This document shows positions 8,553 through 18,421 of a stretch of DNA of 64,000 nucleotides, piece by piece; the first letter of the stretch is position 1; every line of letters begins with the position of its first letter. The notes below the pieces were generated by a model that saw only the letters and a list, made by a program, of their open reading frames with translations, searched no databases and was not told the origin of the DNA. The position numbers and the translations under genes were made by a program. Location: NCBI RefSeq assembly GCF_041262165.1, contig NZ_JBGCBY010000001.1, positions 395,429 through 459,428 of the forward strand, read 5' to 3'. The stretch is from Streptacidiphilus sp041262165. GTDB lineage: Bacteria; Actinomycetota; Actinomycetes; Streptomycetales; Streptomycetaceae.

Positions 8553-9128
8553 TCAGGCGACGACGACGACCTTGGTCCCGTCCGCGGTGAAGTCGAACAG
8601 CGCCTGGCCGTCCCCCAGCGTCTCCCGGATGCCGCCCGTGTGCACGGACGGGTCCGGTGCCGGGGTGGTGCCGTCCACGGCCGAACTGAAGCCGATGATC
8701 GCACCGGAGTGTCGCGTGAACAGCACAGCGTTCTTGATCTCCACCCCGTCGGAGCCCTTGTACGCCGTCGCGATCTTGTTGTAGACGCTGTACGTCCCCG
8801 CCACCGGGCCGACCGTACTCGGCTGCACCGTGAAGGTGCGGTCCGCGGCGGCGTGCGCCGGGTCGACCAGCCAGACCCGCTTGGCTCCCAGCGCGTACAC
8901 CACGCGCTTGCCCGAGCCCGAGTCCGCGGGGACCGCGACCGGTTTGGGCGCCGCACTCGGCCGCGCCGAGGGTCCCGCCGAGGCACCGGACGAGCCGCTC
9001 GACCCGCCCCCCGCCGCCGTCGGCGTCTCGTGCACCGCGCCCTTGGCCTGCAACGCCAGCACCGTGACAAGCGCGAGCGCCGACGCCGTCAGTCCGGTGA
9101 CGACGGTGCCGGAACCGATCCTTGCCAC
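8553..9128 (-). CDS. Membrane-anchored secreted protein of unknown function
   Basis: This 191-residue protein begins with one membrane segment (TGLTASALALVTVLAL, about residues 10-27), then a Ser/Gly/Ala/Pro linker to about residue 65, then a compact extracytoplasmic domain of about 120 residues (VVYALGAKRVWLVDP... to KVVVVA). The domain resembles the L,D-transpeptidase-associated or secreted domains common in streptomycetes but has no catalytic Cys, so I leave the function open. GTG 9128 is chosen because GGAGGAG lies just before it; a TTG at 9149 is the alternative. It is divergent from tsaB with 76 bp between the starts. Confidence 0.75.
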   Translation of the reverse strand: MARIGSGTVVTGLTASALALVTVLALQAKGAVHETPTAAGGGSSGSSGASAGPSARPSAAPKPVAVPADSGSGKRVVYALGAKRVWLVDPAHAAADRTFTVQPSTVGPVAGTYSVYNKIATAYKGSDGVEIKNAVLFTRHSGAIIGFSSAVDGTTPAPDPSVHTGGIRETLGDGQALFDFTADGTKVVVVA

Positions 9129-9204
9129 TTCTCCTCCAGCAGTCGGCAACCGTGTGAATGCTCAGCTTCTCATCCCGCCACCCCGATCCGTCTAACCTGG
9201 TGAC

Positions 9205-9879
9205 GTGCTCCTGCTTGCGTTCGACACCGCGACCCCTGCCGTCACCGCCGCCGTCTACGACACGGAACGCCGGGTCACCCTCGCCGCCGCCGACCAGGTC
9301 GACGCCCGGCGGCACGGTGAGCTGCTGCTTCCCACCATCGACCAGGTGCTGCGCGCGGCCGGCGTCGCCAAGGAGCAGCTCGGCGCGGTGGTCGTCGGCG
9401 TCGGCCCCGGCCCGTACACCGGGCTGCGGGTGGGGCTGGTCACCGCCGTCGCGCTCGGCCACGCCCTCGGCATCCCCGTGCACGGGGTGTGCACGCTGGA
9501 CGGCATCGCCCACGCCGCCCGCGAGGCGGGGCTGACGGTGCCCTTCACCGCCGCCACGGACGCCCGCCGCAAGGAGGTCTACTGGGCCTCCTACGACGCC
9601 TCTGGGGAGCGCGTGGACGGCCCTGCCGTGGACCGTCCCGCCGACCTCGCCGACCGCATCGGGGACGTCCCCGCCGTGGGCGCGGGGGCGGCGCTCTACC
9701 CGGAGGCCTTCACCCGGCTCCAGCCGGGGATGCCCGAGCACCAGTCGGCCGCCGCCCTCGCCGCGCTCGCCGCCGAAAGGCTCGCCGCGGGCCGTGAGCT
9801 GCTGCCACCGACCCCGCTCTACCTGCGCCGTCCCGACGCCGAGGTGCCCAAGAACTACAAGACGGTCCTCCCGGCATGA
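9205..9879 (+). CDS. tsaB: tRNA threonylcarbamoyladenosine biosynthesis protein TsaB
   Basis: TsaB is the ASKHA-fold partner that dimerises with TsaD in t6A synthesis. The 224-residue protein has the N-terminal LLAFDTATPAVTAAV and the GVGPGPYTGLRVGL motif typical of TsaB, but lacks the TsaD metal ligands, as expected. GTG 9205 lies 6 nt after a TAACCT -10-like hexamer (9193-9198), so the mRNA may be leaderless. Its stop overlaps the rimI start (ATGA), and rimI in turn overlaps tsaD, giving a tight tsaB-rimI-tsaD operon. Confidence 0.94.
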   Translation: MLLLAFDTATPAVTAAVYDTERRVTLAAADQVDARRHGELLLPTIDQVLRAAGVAKEQLGAVVVGVGPGPYTGLRVGLVTAVALGHALGIPVHGVCTLDGIAHAAREAGLTVPFTAATDARRKEVYWASYDASGERVDGPAVDRPADLADRIGDVPAVGAGAALYPEAFTRLQPGMPEHQSAAALAALAAERLAAGRELLPPTPLYLRRPDAEVPKNYKTVLPA

Positions 9880-10448
9880 GCGTCGGCATGAACCAGTCGG
9901 ACGCTCTGCGGTCGGTCAACCTGCGCGAGATGCGCTGGTGGGACATCGCTCCGGTGCTGCGCCTCGAGCACGAGCTGTTCCCTGAGGACTCCTGGTCCGC
10001 AGGGATGTTCTGGTCCGAACTCGCCGACAGTCGGCACCCCCGGGCCACCCGCTGGTACACCGTCGCCGAGGCCGCCGACGGCCGCATCCTCGGCTACGCC
10101 GGCCTCATGGCGGTCGCCGGCAGCGGGGACGTCCAGACCATCGCCGTGTCCCGGGAGTACTGGGGCACCGGCCTCGGGCCCCGCCTGCTGACCGTACTGG
10201 TCCGCCAGGCCGCGGCCGCCGGCTGCGAGGAACTGCTGCTGGAGGTCCGGGTCGACAACCCGCGCGCCCAGCGCCTCTACGAGCGCTTCGGCTTCAAGCC
10301 CGTCGGCATCCGGCGCAACTACTACCAGCCGTCCGGGGTCGACGCCCTGGTGATGCGGCTGGACCACCCCGAGCCCGACCACCCCGAATCCGACGACCCC
10401 GAATCCGACGAAGCGAACGACGTAGGAGCAATGAGCCACGATGGCTGA
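9876..10448 (+). CDS. rimI: Ribosomal protein S18-alanine N-acetyltransferase RimI
   Basis: A GNAT acetyltransferase that acetylates protein N-termini (bS18 in E. coli), cytoplasmic. The GNAT core is clear: MRWWDIAPVLRLE near the start, the acetyl-CoA loop AVSREYWGTGLGPRLL and the C-terminal ARLYERFGF-type motif (AQRLYERFGFKPVGIRRNYYQ). The 190 residues include an extra acidic tail of imperfect HPE(P/S)D repeats after about residue 155, not part of the fold. ATG 9876 overlaps the tsaB stop; ATG 9888 is an alternative start. The last 8 nt overlap tsaD. Confidence 0.92.
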   Translation: MSVGMNQSDALRSVNLREMRWWDIAPVLRLEHELFPEDSWSAGMFWSELADSRHPRATRWYTVAEAADGRILGYAGLMAVAGSGDVQTIAVSREYWGTGLGPRLLTVLVRQAAAAGCEELLLEVRVDNPRAQRLYERFGFKPVGIRRNYYQPSGVDALVMRLDHPEPDHPESDDPESDEANDVGAMSHDG

Positions 10449-11526
10449 CGAACCGCTGGTCCTCGGCATCGAGACCTCCTGCGACGAGACCGGAGTCGGC
10501 ATCGTCCGGGGCACCACCCTGCTCGCCGACGCCGTTGCCACCAGCGTGGACGAGCACAGCCGCTTCGGGGGCGTCGTCCCCGAGATCGCCAGCCGGGCGC
10601 ACCTGGAGGCGATGGTCCCCACGGTCCAGCGCGCCCTGGACGAGGCCGGGATCAAGGCGAGCGACCTGGACGGCATCGCCGTCACGGCAGGCCCGGGCCT
10701 GGCCGGCGCGCTCCTGGTCGGGGTGTCCGCGGCCAAGGCGTACGCCTACGCCCTCGACAAGCCGCTGTACGGGGTGAACCACCTGGCCTCGCACATCTGT
10801 GTGGACCAGCTGGAGCACGGCCGGCTGCCCGAGCCGACGATGGCGCTGCTGGTCTCCGGCGGCCACTCCTCGCTGCTGCTCACGCCGGACATCACCAGCG
10901 ACGTCCGCTCGCTCGGCGCGACCATCGACGATGCGGCGGGCGAGGCGTTCGACAAGGTCGCCCGGGTGCTCGGACTCGGCTTCCCCGGCGGCCCGGTGAT
11001 CGACCGTTACGCCGCCGAGGGCGACCCCAAGGCGATCGCCTTCCCGCGCGGGCTGAGCGGCCCCCGCGACCCCGCGTACGACTTCTCCTTCTCCGGACTC
11101 AAGACCTCGGTGGCCCGCTGGGTCGAGGCCAGGCGCCGGGCGGGCGAGGAGGTACCGGTGCGGGACGTGGCCGCCTCCTTCCAGGAGGCCGTCACCGACG
11201 TGCTGACCCGCAAGGCGATCCGGGCCTGCCGGGACCACGGCGTGGACCACCTGATGATCGGCGGCGGGGTGGCGGCCAACTCCCGGCTGCGCGCCATGGC
11301 GCAGGAGCGCTGCGAGCGCGCCGGGATCGAACTCCGGGTGCCCCGGATGAAGCTGTGCACCGACAACGGCGCGATGGTGGCCGCGCTCGGCGCGGAGATG
11401 GTCTGGCGCAACCGCACCCCGTCCGCGTTCGATCTCTCCGCCGACTCCTCGCTGCCGGTCACCGAGACGCACGTCCCGGCCTCGCACGCCGATCTGCACC
11501 GGCTCTCCGAACAGGGCCGCGCCTAG
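10441..11526 (+). CDS. tsaD: tRNA N6-adenosine threonylcarbamoyltransferase TsaD
   Basis: TsaD transfers the threonylcarbamoyl group to A37 of tRNA, working with TsaB and TsaE. The 361-residue ASKHA protein shows ETSCDETGVGI at the N-terminus, metal ligands His114 and His118 in NHLASHI, LLVSGGHSSL, and the GGGVAANSRLR motif. Length is typical. It is the third gene of the tsaB-rimI-tsaD operon. The TAG stop lies inside a CTAGGAG sequence resembling the dispersed repeat described at 51397-51617. Confidence 0.96.
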   Translation: MADEPLVLGIETSCDETGVGIVRGTTLLADAVATSVDEHSRFGGVVPEIASRAHLEAMVPTVQRALDEAGIKASDLDGIAVTAGPGLAGALLVGVSAAKAYAYALDKPLYGVNHLASHICVDQLEHGRLPEPTMALLVSGGHSSLLLTPDITSDVRSLGATIDDAAGEAFDKVARVLGLGFPGGPVIDRYAAEGDPKAIAFPRGLSGPRDPAYDFSFSGLKTSVARWVEARRRAGEEVPVRDVAASFQEAVTDVLTRKAIRACRDHGVDHLMIGGGVAANSRLRAMAQERCERAGIELRVPRMKLCTDNGAMVAALGAEMVWRNRTPSAFDLSADSSLPVTETHVPASHADLHRLSEQGRA

Positions 11527-11539
11527 GAGCGTGCTGAAG
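11523..11539. repeat. Partial copy of the CTAGGAG dispersed repeat
   Basis: Seventeen bases starting CTAGGAG match the inner orientation of the 28-bp element end (51590-51617, reverse complement) at 16 positions. The similarity then stops. As at 51397 and 51617, the stop codon of the adjacent gene (here tsaD) is the TAG of this CTAG. A single short match could be chance. Confidence 0.35.
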
Positions 11540-11628
11540 GCGACCCTGGATGGTGACTGGGAACCGGCTGGGAGCCGGTACCGTCCTGAGTCGTACGCGT
11601 CAGGGCGAGTTGCGGGGAGCACAGCACG

Positions 11629-12513
11629 GTGGAGCGGCACAGTAGGACCCTCGGCACGGCGGCGGGGGCTCTGTCCCTCACCGTCCTGGCCACCCTGGCC
11701 ACGGCGTGCAGCAGTGGCGGCGGAGCGGCGCACCCCGCGGGCGACGGAGCGAGCCCGGCAGCCTCCGCACCCTCGGGCGCGGCTTCGGCGAGTACCGGCA
11801 CGGGATCCTCGACGGACGCCGCTGCCTGGGCGAGGTGGGGCCTCACCCCGCTGCCGCCGACGCCGGCCCCGCCCGCGGACCGGCCGATCAAGCTGACGCG
11901 TACCGGCAAGGTCCCGGTGTTCCGGAGCGTCGCGACCGACCAGAAGGTCGTCTTCATCACGGTCGACGACGGTGCGGAGAAGGACCCGGCGTTCGTCCGG
12001 ATGATGCAGGACCTCAGGGTCCCCATCACGATGTTCCTGATGAACGACACCATCAAGACCAACTACGACTACTTCAAGCCGTTGCAGGCGCTCGGCGACA
12101 GCATCCAGAACCACACCCTGCACCACCCGGCGATGAACACCATCTCGGAGGCCCAGCAGAAGACCGAGGTCTGCGGGGACCAGAAGATCATCACCGACCA
12201 CTACGGCACCGCCCCGTACCTGTTCCGCCCCCCGTACGGAGCGGGCGCGTACTCGGCGAGCCTGAACTCCGCCGTGCAGGCCTGCGGCCCCCGCGCCATC
12301 GTCTACTGGAAGGAGACGATGCAGATCACCGGCATGCAGTACCAGGCCGGTGACAAGAAACTCCAGGACGGCGACATCATCCTGGCGCACTTCCGGGGGC
12401 CCTCGGAGCTCAAGGGCGAGACCATGACCCAGATGTTCGCCAACCTGCTCAAGCGCATCCAGGAGCAGGGTTTCGCGGTCGCCCGCCTCGACGACTACAT
12501 CCAGCAGCCCTGA
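11629..12513 (+). CDS. Polysaccharide deacetylase-family lipoprotein (NodB homology)
   Basis: This 294-residue secreted protein has a lipoprotein signal peptide (LSLTVLATLATAC, Cys about residue 25) and a CE4/NodB domain. Metal and catalytic motifs are ITVDDG (motif 1 Asp-Asp), NHTLHH (motif 2 His ligands) and RPPYG (motif 3). The family removes N-acetyl or O-acetyl groups from cell-wall polymers or chitin-type sugars. GTG 11629 gives the proper signal peptide. It stands alone, convergent with the methyltransferase, 13 bp apart. The exact substrate cannot be told. Confidence 0.9.
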   Translation: MERHSRTLGTAAGALSLTVLATLATACSSGGGAAHPAGDGASPAASAPSGAASASTGTGSSTDAAAWARWGLTPLPPTPAPPADRPIKLTRTGKVPVFRSVATDQKVVFITVDDGAEKDPAFVRMMQDLRVPITMFLMNDTIKTNYDYFKPLQALGDSIQNHTLHHPAMNTISEAQQKTEVCGDQKIITDHYGTAPYLFRPPYGAGAYSASLNSAVQACGPRAIVYWKETMQITGMQYQAGDKKLQDGDIILAHFRGPSELKGETMTQMFANLLKRIQEQGFAVARLDDYIQQP

Positions 12514-12526
12514 GGCCGCACCGGTC

Positions 12527-13708
12527 CTAGGCTCCCGGCCGCAGCGCGGGCTGCCCCAGCAGCATCGTCGGGGCGCCCGCCACCCGGGTCAGGAAGACCG
12601 TGCAGGAGTTCACTCCTTCGGGTCTGAGTTTCCGGCGCAGCTCCTCCGGCTCGACTGCGGAGCCCCGCTTCTTGATCACCACGGTGCCGACGCCGCGTTC
12701 CCGCAGCAGCGCCTTCAGCTTCTTCAGGCCGAACGGCAGCACGTCCGTGATCTCGTAGGGCGTGGCGAAGGGCGTCGGCAGCAGCTCGTCGGCGGTCAGG
12801 TAGGCGATCGTCGGGTCGATCAGGGTGGCCCCCAGCCGCGCCGCCACCTCGGCGACCAGATGGGCGCGGATCACCGCGCCGTCGGGCTCGTACAGGTAGC
12901 GCCGCACCGGGCCTGCCTCCGGGTCGGGCAGCCGCCCGCCGGTCAGGCTGTCACCGGTCGGCAGCAGCGTCGCCCGGTGGGGTTGCCCGGCGTCCGTGCC
13001 GAACCACAGCACGGCCTCCTTCACGTCGCCGCCGTCCGACACCCACTCGGCCTCCGCGCCCTCGGGGACGGCGTCGTGCGGGATGCCGGGCGCGACCTTC
13101 AGCGCAGCGTGCGGCACCGCCCGCGCCGCGCGGACGGCGACGCTGAGGGGCGGCGAGTAGGCCTCGGGGTCGAAGATCCTTCCCCGGCCGCCGCGCCGTG
13201 CGGGATCGACGAACACGCCCTCACAGGCCGTCAGATCGATGTCGGTGACGTCGGAGCACTGCTGGACGATGAGCTCGCTCAGCCCCAGCGCCTCCGCGTT
13301 CGCCTCCGCGACGGCGCAGGTCAGCGGATCGCGGTCGACTGCGAGCACCGTGATGCCGGCCCGCGCCAGCGCGATCGCGTCGCCGCCGATGCCGGAGCAG
13401 AGGTCCGCCACGTAGCCCACGCCCAGCTCGGCGAACCGGCGTGCCCGCCAGTCCGCGACGCTGGTCCGGGTCGCCTGCTCGACTCCGTCCGGGGTGAAGT
13501 ACATCCGCTCTGCGTCGGCCCCGAACTTCGCCGCGGCCCGCTGCCGCAGCCGCGCCTGCCCGATCGCCGCCGACACAAGCTCCGCCGGATGGCTGCGCCG
13601 CAGACGTGTCGCGACGGCGAGTTCCTGTCCCGGGACAAAGTCCCGCAGCTCGGCCAGCAGCCCCTGGCCCTCATCCGTCAGCAGCGCCCGGAACGATTCG
13701 ATCTCCAC
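12527..13708 (-). CDS. Class I SAM-dependent methyltransferase with THUMP-like C-terminus
   Basis: About 393 residues. The Rossmann methyltransferase core begins near residue 115 with VADLCSGIGGDAIALA (SAM-binding glycine loop) and continues through AVDRDPLTCAVAEANA and VFVDPARRGGRGR. The C-terminal part (about residue 300 on, LPFGLKKLKALLRERGVGTVVIKKRG) is the THUMP-like domain found in this actinobacterial family. An RNA substrate is likely from that domain but unproven. GTG 13708 is preferred; GTG 13741 would start inside the first CIRCE operator. It is divergent from groES, so its promoter probably shares the CIRCE region and it may be heat-shock responsive (inference). Confidence 0.85.
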   Translation of the reverse strand: MEIESFRALLTDEGQGLLAELRDFVPGQELAVATRLRRSHPAELVSAAIGQARLRQRAAAKFGADAERMYFTPDGVEQATRTSVADWRARRFAELGVGYVADLCSGIGGDAIALARAGITVLAVDRDPLTCAVAEANAEALGLSELIVQQCSDVTDIDLTACEGVFVDPARRGGRGRIFDPEAYSPPLSVAVRAARAVPHAALKVAPGIPHDAVPEGAEAEWVSDGGDVKEAVLWFGTDAGQPHRATLLPTGDSLTGGRLPDPEAGPVRRYLYEPDGAVIRAHLVAEVAARLGATLIDPTIAYLTADELLPTPFATPYEITDVLPFGLKKLKALLRERGVGTVVIKKRGSAVEPEELRRKLRPEGVNSCTVFLTRVAGAPTMLLGQPALRPGA

Positions 13709-13734
13709 CCGTTCATCATCGCCCACGCGCGTCG

Positions 13735-13761
13735 TTGGCACTCTGGTTGACTGAGTGCTAA
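13735..13761. promoter_or_regulatory. CIRCE operator 1 (HrcA binding site)
   Basis: TTGGCACTC, a 9-bp spacer, then GAGTGCTAA matches the CIRCE consensus (TTAGCACTC-N9-GAGTGCTAA) at 17 of 18 arm positions. HrcA bound here represses groESL until heat shock (established for Gram-positive bacteria and streptomycetes). Confidence 0.95.
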
Positions 13762-13780
13762 CGGCGGCCTAGTGTCGTGG

Positions 13781-13807
13781 TTGGCACTCTCCCAGTGAGA
13801 GCGCTAA
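13781..13807. promoter_or_regulatory. CIRCE operator 2 (HrcA binding site)
   Basis: TTGGCACTC, a 9-bp spacer, then GAGCGCTAA. It matches the CIRCE consensus at 16 of 18 arm positions and lies 19 bp after the first operator, about 105 bp before the groES start. Two tandem CIRCE sites suggest tight HrcA control. Confidence 0.9.
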
Positions 13808-13912
13808 CCGCGAAGAGGCGCGTCCGGCACCGCGACGACGGCCACGCCATCCCAAATCTTCGCGACCCAAGACATGAATCACCCCGTGATCTCCGAAGGG
13901 GGAGGTCGGAAC

Positions 13913-14221
13913 GTGACGACCACCAGCTCCAAGGTTGCCATCAAGCCGCTCGAGGACCGCATTGTGGTCCAGCCGCTCGAAGCCGAGAAGACCACGGCCT
14001 CTGGCCTGGTCATCCCGGACACTGCCAAGGAGAAGCCCCAGGAGGGCGTTGTCCTGGCCGTGGGCCCGGGTCGCTTCGAGGACGGCCAGCGTCTGCCGCT
14101 CGACGTCGCCGTCGGCGACATCGTTCTGTACAGCAAGTACGGCGGCACCGAGGTCAAGTACAACGGCGAGGAGTACCTCGTCCTCTCGGCGCGCGACGTT
14201 CTCGCGATCGTCCAGAAGTAA
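13913..14221 (+). CDS. groES: Co-chaperonin GroES
   Basis: The 102-residue Hsp10 subunit caps the GroEL ring during ATP-driven folding in the cytoplasm. The sequence from KVAIKPLEDRIVVQPLEAE through the mobile loop TTASGLVIPDTAKEKPQEG to VLSARDVLAIVQK is the standard actinobacterial GroES. GTG 13913 follows a strong GGGGGAGG (13897-13904); a longer in-frame start at 13874 would add an unconserved 13-residue extension. Two CIRCE operators lie upstream. groEL follows after 133 nt. Confidence 0.97.
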   Translation: MTTTSSKVAIKPLEDRIVVQPLEAEKTTASGLVIPDTAKEKPQEGVVLAVGPGRFEDGQRLPLDVAVGDIVLYSKYGGTEVKYNGEEYLVLSARDVLAIVQK

Positions 14222-14354
14222 CAAGAAGTAAGCAGAAGTTAGACCCCGCAGCACAGCTGACGCTGACCGCAGAGTCGTGACCCGCCCGGGCCCCAGTCTT
14301 CACTGAGTGAGACCGGGTGCCCGGGCTCGGTTGTTTGAGAGGGAAACCCAAAGC

Positions 14355-15992
<1,638 letters not shown>

Positions 15993-16020
15993 CGTCGCTC
16001 TGACGCACCGTCGGTAGCAC

Positions 16021-16065
16021 CCGAGGGCCCGGCCCTCCGCCAGCAGGCGGGGGCCGGGCCCTCGG
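16021..16065. terminator. Strong hairpin terminator after groEL
   Basis: CCGAGGGCCCGGCC and GGCCGGGCCCTCGG form a perfect 14-bp stem, with a further CCGCC/GGCGG pairing inside the loop. It lies between groEL and the convergent MOSC gene and probably serves both strands. Confidence 0.9.
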
Positions 16066-16084
16066 CGCGTCGGTGGGCGCCCGG

Positions 16085-16750
16085 TCAGTTCCGCTGCCGG
16101 GCGCGCAGCCTCTGCGCGGCGGCCTCGCGCTGGTGTGCGGCGAGGGCGTCGACCTCTACCAGCTGCGGCAGCAGCTCCGGTTCGAGGGTCAGCGCACGGA
16201 ACACCATCCCGGTGGTCAGCCCGTGGTCCGGCCGGGACAGCACGGTGACCGGGTCGCCCGCCCGGACCTCGCCCGGCGTCAGCACCCGCAGGTACGCGCC
16301 GGGCAGAGCGCGCTGGGTGAAGCGCTTCACCCACTGCCGCTGGTCCAGCCACCCGGCGAAGGTCCGGCAGGGGATACGGGTCGCGCTGACCTCCAGCACC
16401 ACCCGCTCACCGACCTGCCAGCGCTCGCCGATGACCGCGTCGCTGACGGCGATCCCACGGGTCGTCAGGTTCTCGCCGAACACGCCCCCGGAGAGTTCGC
16501 GGCCGAGCTCCTGCTCCCAGGAGTCGAGCTCCTCGCGCGAGTAGGCGTAGACGGCCTGGTCGTCACCGCCGTGGTAGCGAAGGTCGCAGACGGTGTCCCC
16601 GGCCACCCCGCTGGCGGCGACGCCCCGTGGGCCGGGGGCGGTGAGCGCCACCGGACCGTCCACGGGTCGCTTGTCGATGCCGGTCCTGTCCTGGTCGGTG
16701 TAGTCGGCCTGGTGGCCCCGCCCGACGTTCACTGAAAGCAGCTTCCCCAT
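16085..16750 (-). CDS. MOSC domain protein (YiiM-like)
   Basis: This 221-residue protein begins MGKLLSVNVGRGH and carries the MOSC sulfur-carrier fold, with YHGGDDQAVYAYSREEL, GGVFGENLTTRGI and the conserved Cys in RIPCRTFAGW. MOSC proteins transfer sulfur to molybdenum cofactor or use Moco to reduce N-hydroxylated bases, as E. coli YiiM does with hydroxylaminopurine. The length and layout match the YiiM subgroup. It is divergent from a LysR gene across 91 bp, so that LysR may control it (inference). Confidence 0.88.
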   Translation of the reverse strand: MGKLLSVNVGRGHQADYTDQDRTGIDKRPVDGPVALTAPGPRGVAASGVAGDTVCDLRYHGGDDQAVYAYSREELDSWEQELGRELSGGVFGENLTTRGIAVSDAVIGERWQVGERVVLEVSATRIPCRTFAGWLDQRQWVKRFTQRALPGAYLRVLTPGEVRAGDPVTVLSRPDHGLTTGMVFRALTLEPELLPQLVEVDALAAHQREAAAQRLRARQRN

Positions 16751-16841
16751 GGCCCGCAGCGTAGTCCGTGGTGGCAGGCCGCATACATAAGTCTGTGGAC
16801 AACTTTTCCCGTGGCATCAAAGGGAGGCTTATGCTGAGCGG

Positions 16842-17837
16842 GTGATAGAAGCCCGTCATCTCCGCGTGCTCCGTGCCGTCTCGCGTACCGGTTCCTTCTC
16901 CGCCGCCGCACGGGAGCTGGGGTACACACAGCCGGCGGTGAGCCAGCAGATGAAGGCGCTGGAGAAGTCGGTGGGGACGCCGCTCGTGGTGCGGGTCGGT
17001 CGCGGGATCCGGCTCAGCGAGGCGGGCGAGGTGCTGGTGCGGCACGCAGCCGGGATCCTGGCCGGTCTGACGGCGGCGGAGGAGGAACTGGCCGCCATCG
17101 CCGGGCTGCGCACCGGGCGGGTGCGCCTGGTGTCCTTCCCGACGGCCAGTTCGACGCTGGTTCCGCCCGCCGTGGCCGGGGTGCGGGCGGCCCGGCCCGG
17201 CGTACGGGTGTCGCTGACCGAGGCGGAGCCGCCGGAGTCGCTGGCGATGCTGCGCGGTGGGGACTGCGAGGTGGCGCTGGCCTTTCGCTATCCGGGTCGG
17301 GACACCGGTCTGCATGTGGTGCAGGCGGAGGCGGGGTCGCGCCGGCAGGCACGGGCGGAGGCGGTGGTGGAGGCATCCGCCTCCGCCGCCGCCTGCGACT
17401 GGTCGGACCTGGTGGTCCGGCCGCTGCTGGAGGACCGGCTGGTCGGGGTGGTGGCGGAGGGGCACCCGCTGGCCGGTCGGGGAGCGGACGACCCGCTGGA
17501 GCTCGCCGAGCTCGCCGGGGAGCAGTGGATCGCGGGGTGTCCCCAGTGCAGGGGCCATCTGGTGGACATGTGCGCGGAGGCGGGCTTCGCGCCGCGGATC
17601 GACTTCGCCACGGACGACTACCCGGCGGTGCTCGGACTGGTCGGTGCCGGTCTCGGCGTCGCGGTGCTGCCGGAACTGGCGCTGGCACCGGTCCGGCGGA
17701 CCGGTGTCTCGGTCGTGCCGCTCGCTTCGGGGGCCTTCCGGGAGGTGGTCGCGCTGACGCTGCCGGATCTGGAGCAGGTGCCGGCCGTCGAGCTGATGCT
17801 GGACCGGCTGGCGCGGGTGCGGTTGCCGCAGGCGTAG
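16842..17837 (+). CDS. LysR-family transcriptional regulator
   Basis: 331 residues. The N-terminal winged helix-turn-helix (LRVLRAVSRTGSFSAAARELGYTQPAVSQQMKALE, about residues 7-42) and a LysR effector-binding domain from about residue 90 are clear. An Ala-rich segment (about residues 165-185) lengthens the linker between the two effector subdomains. It probably activates or represses an adjacent operon in response to a small molecule; the divergent MOSC gene is the obvious candidate. GTG 16842 overlaps the stop of a 4-codon frame (ATG 16831, MLSG), which is closer to the AGGGAGG at 16821-16827, so translation may be by coupling. GGCGCC-rich short repeats follow the stop. Confidence 0.93.
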   Translation: MIEARHLRVLRAVSRTGSFSAAARELGYTQPAVSQQMKALEKSVGTPLVVRVGRGIRLSEAGEVLVRHAAGILAGLTAAEEELAAIAGLRTGRVRLVSFPTASSTLVPPAVAGVRAARPGVRVSLTEAEPPESLAMLRGGDCEVALAFRYPGRDTGLHVVQAEAGSRRQARAEAVVEASASAAACDWSDLVVRPLLEDRLVGVVAEGHPLAGRGADDPLELAELAGEQWIAGCPQCRGHLVDMCAEAGFAPRIDFATDDYPAVLGLVGAGLGVAVLPELALAPVRRTGVSVVPLASGAFREVVALTLPDLEQVPAVELMLDRLARVRLPQA

Positions 17838-17971
17838 CGGCGCCGGCGCCGGCGCCGGCGACGGTCGGCGTGGCGAGGTGGCCGCGCGGGGGCGTCGGTC
17901 CGCGCGGCCGTTGAGCAGAAACGATTCTTCTTGGCAACGGCCGGTGTCGTCAGCGTGCGGTCAGCCCGTGC

Positions 17972-18421
17972 TCAGCCACTGATCAGCGTGCCTGAGTCCC
18001 GAGTATGCGAGTCCCGAGTGTGTGGGTCCCGAGTGTGTGGGTCCCGCGTGCTTGGGTCCCGCGTGCCTGAGTCCCGGGCGTGCGGGTCCCGCGTGTGCGA
18101 GCTCCGTGCGGTCGGGTTCAGTACCGCCGAGTCGAGCGGGCGGTGCCGGGCGCGCCCCAGCAGCTCCTCGCGCTCGTCCTCGGTCAGTCCGCCCCAGACG
18201 CCGTACGGCTCGCGTACGGCCAGGGCATGTGTGGCGCACTCGGCTCGCACCGGGCAGCGCATGCAGACCTCCTTGGCGGACTGCTCGCGGGAGCTGCGTG
18301 CCGCTCCGCGTTCGCCCTCGGGATGGAAGAAGAGCGAGCTGTCGACGCCCCGGCAGGCGGCGGAGAGTTGCCAGTCCCAGAGGTCTGCGTTGGGGCCAGG
18401 GAGGCGGGAGAAGTCTGCCAT
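17972..18421 (-). CDS. WhiB-family iron-sulfur transcription factor with repeat tail
   Basis: 149 residues. The WhiB core (residues 1-97) has the four [4Fe-4S] ligands Cys23, Cys53, Cys56 and Cys62 in the canonical C-Xn-C-X2-C-X5-C spacing, the G(V/I)WGG turn in EPYGVWGGLTEDER, and a basic end. Wbl proteins bind the primary sigma factor and act as redox- or NO-sensitive regulators of development and stress. After about residue 105 comes a tail of 5-residue repeats of the type (S/H)TRD(P/S), encoded by a 15-bp tandem repeat, which is not part of the family fold. The start ATG 18421 has GAGGGA upstream. The gene sits next to bldM. Confidence 0.92.
   Translation of the reverse strand: MADFSRLPGPNADLWDWQLSAACRGVDSSLFFHPEGERGAARSSREQSAKEVCMRCPVRAECATHALAVREPYGVWGGLTEDEREELLGRARHRPLDSAVLNPTARSSHTRDPHARDSGTRDPSTRDPHTRDPHTRDSHTRDSGTLISG
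17994..18110. repeat. 15-bp tandem repeat in the WhiB-like C-terminal coding region
   Basis: GTCCC recurs with an exact 15-bp period at 17996, 18011, 18026, 18041, 18056, 18071 and 18086, with a degenerate eighth unit at 18101. Units differ by one to three bases. Because the period is a multiple of three, the repeat gives pentapeptides (TRDPH, TRDSG) at the protein's end. Confidence 0.95.
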
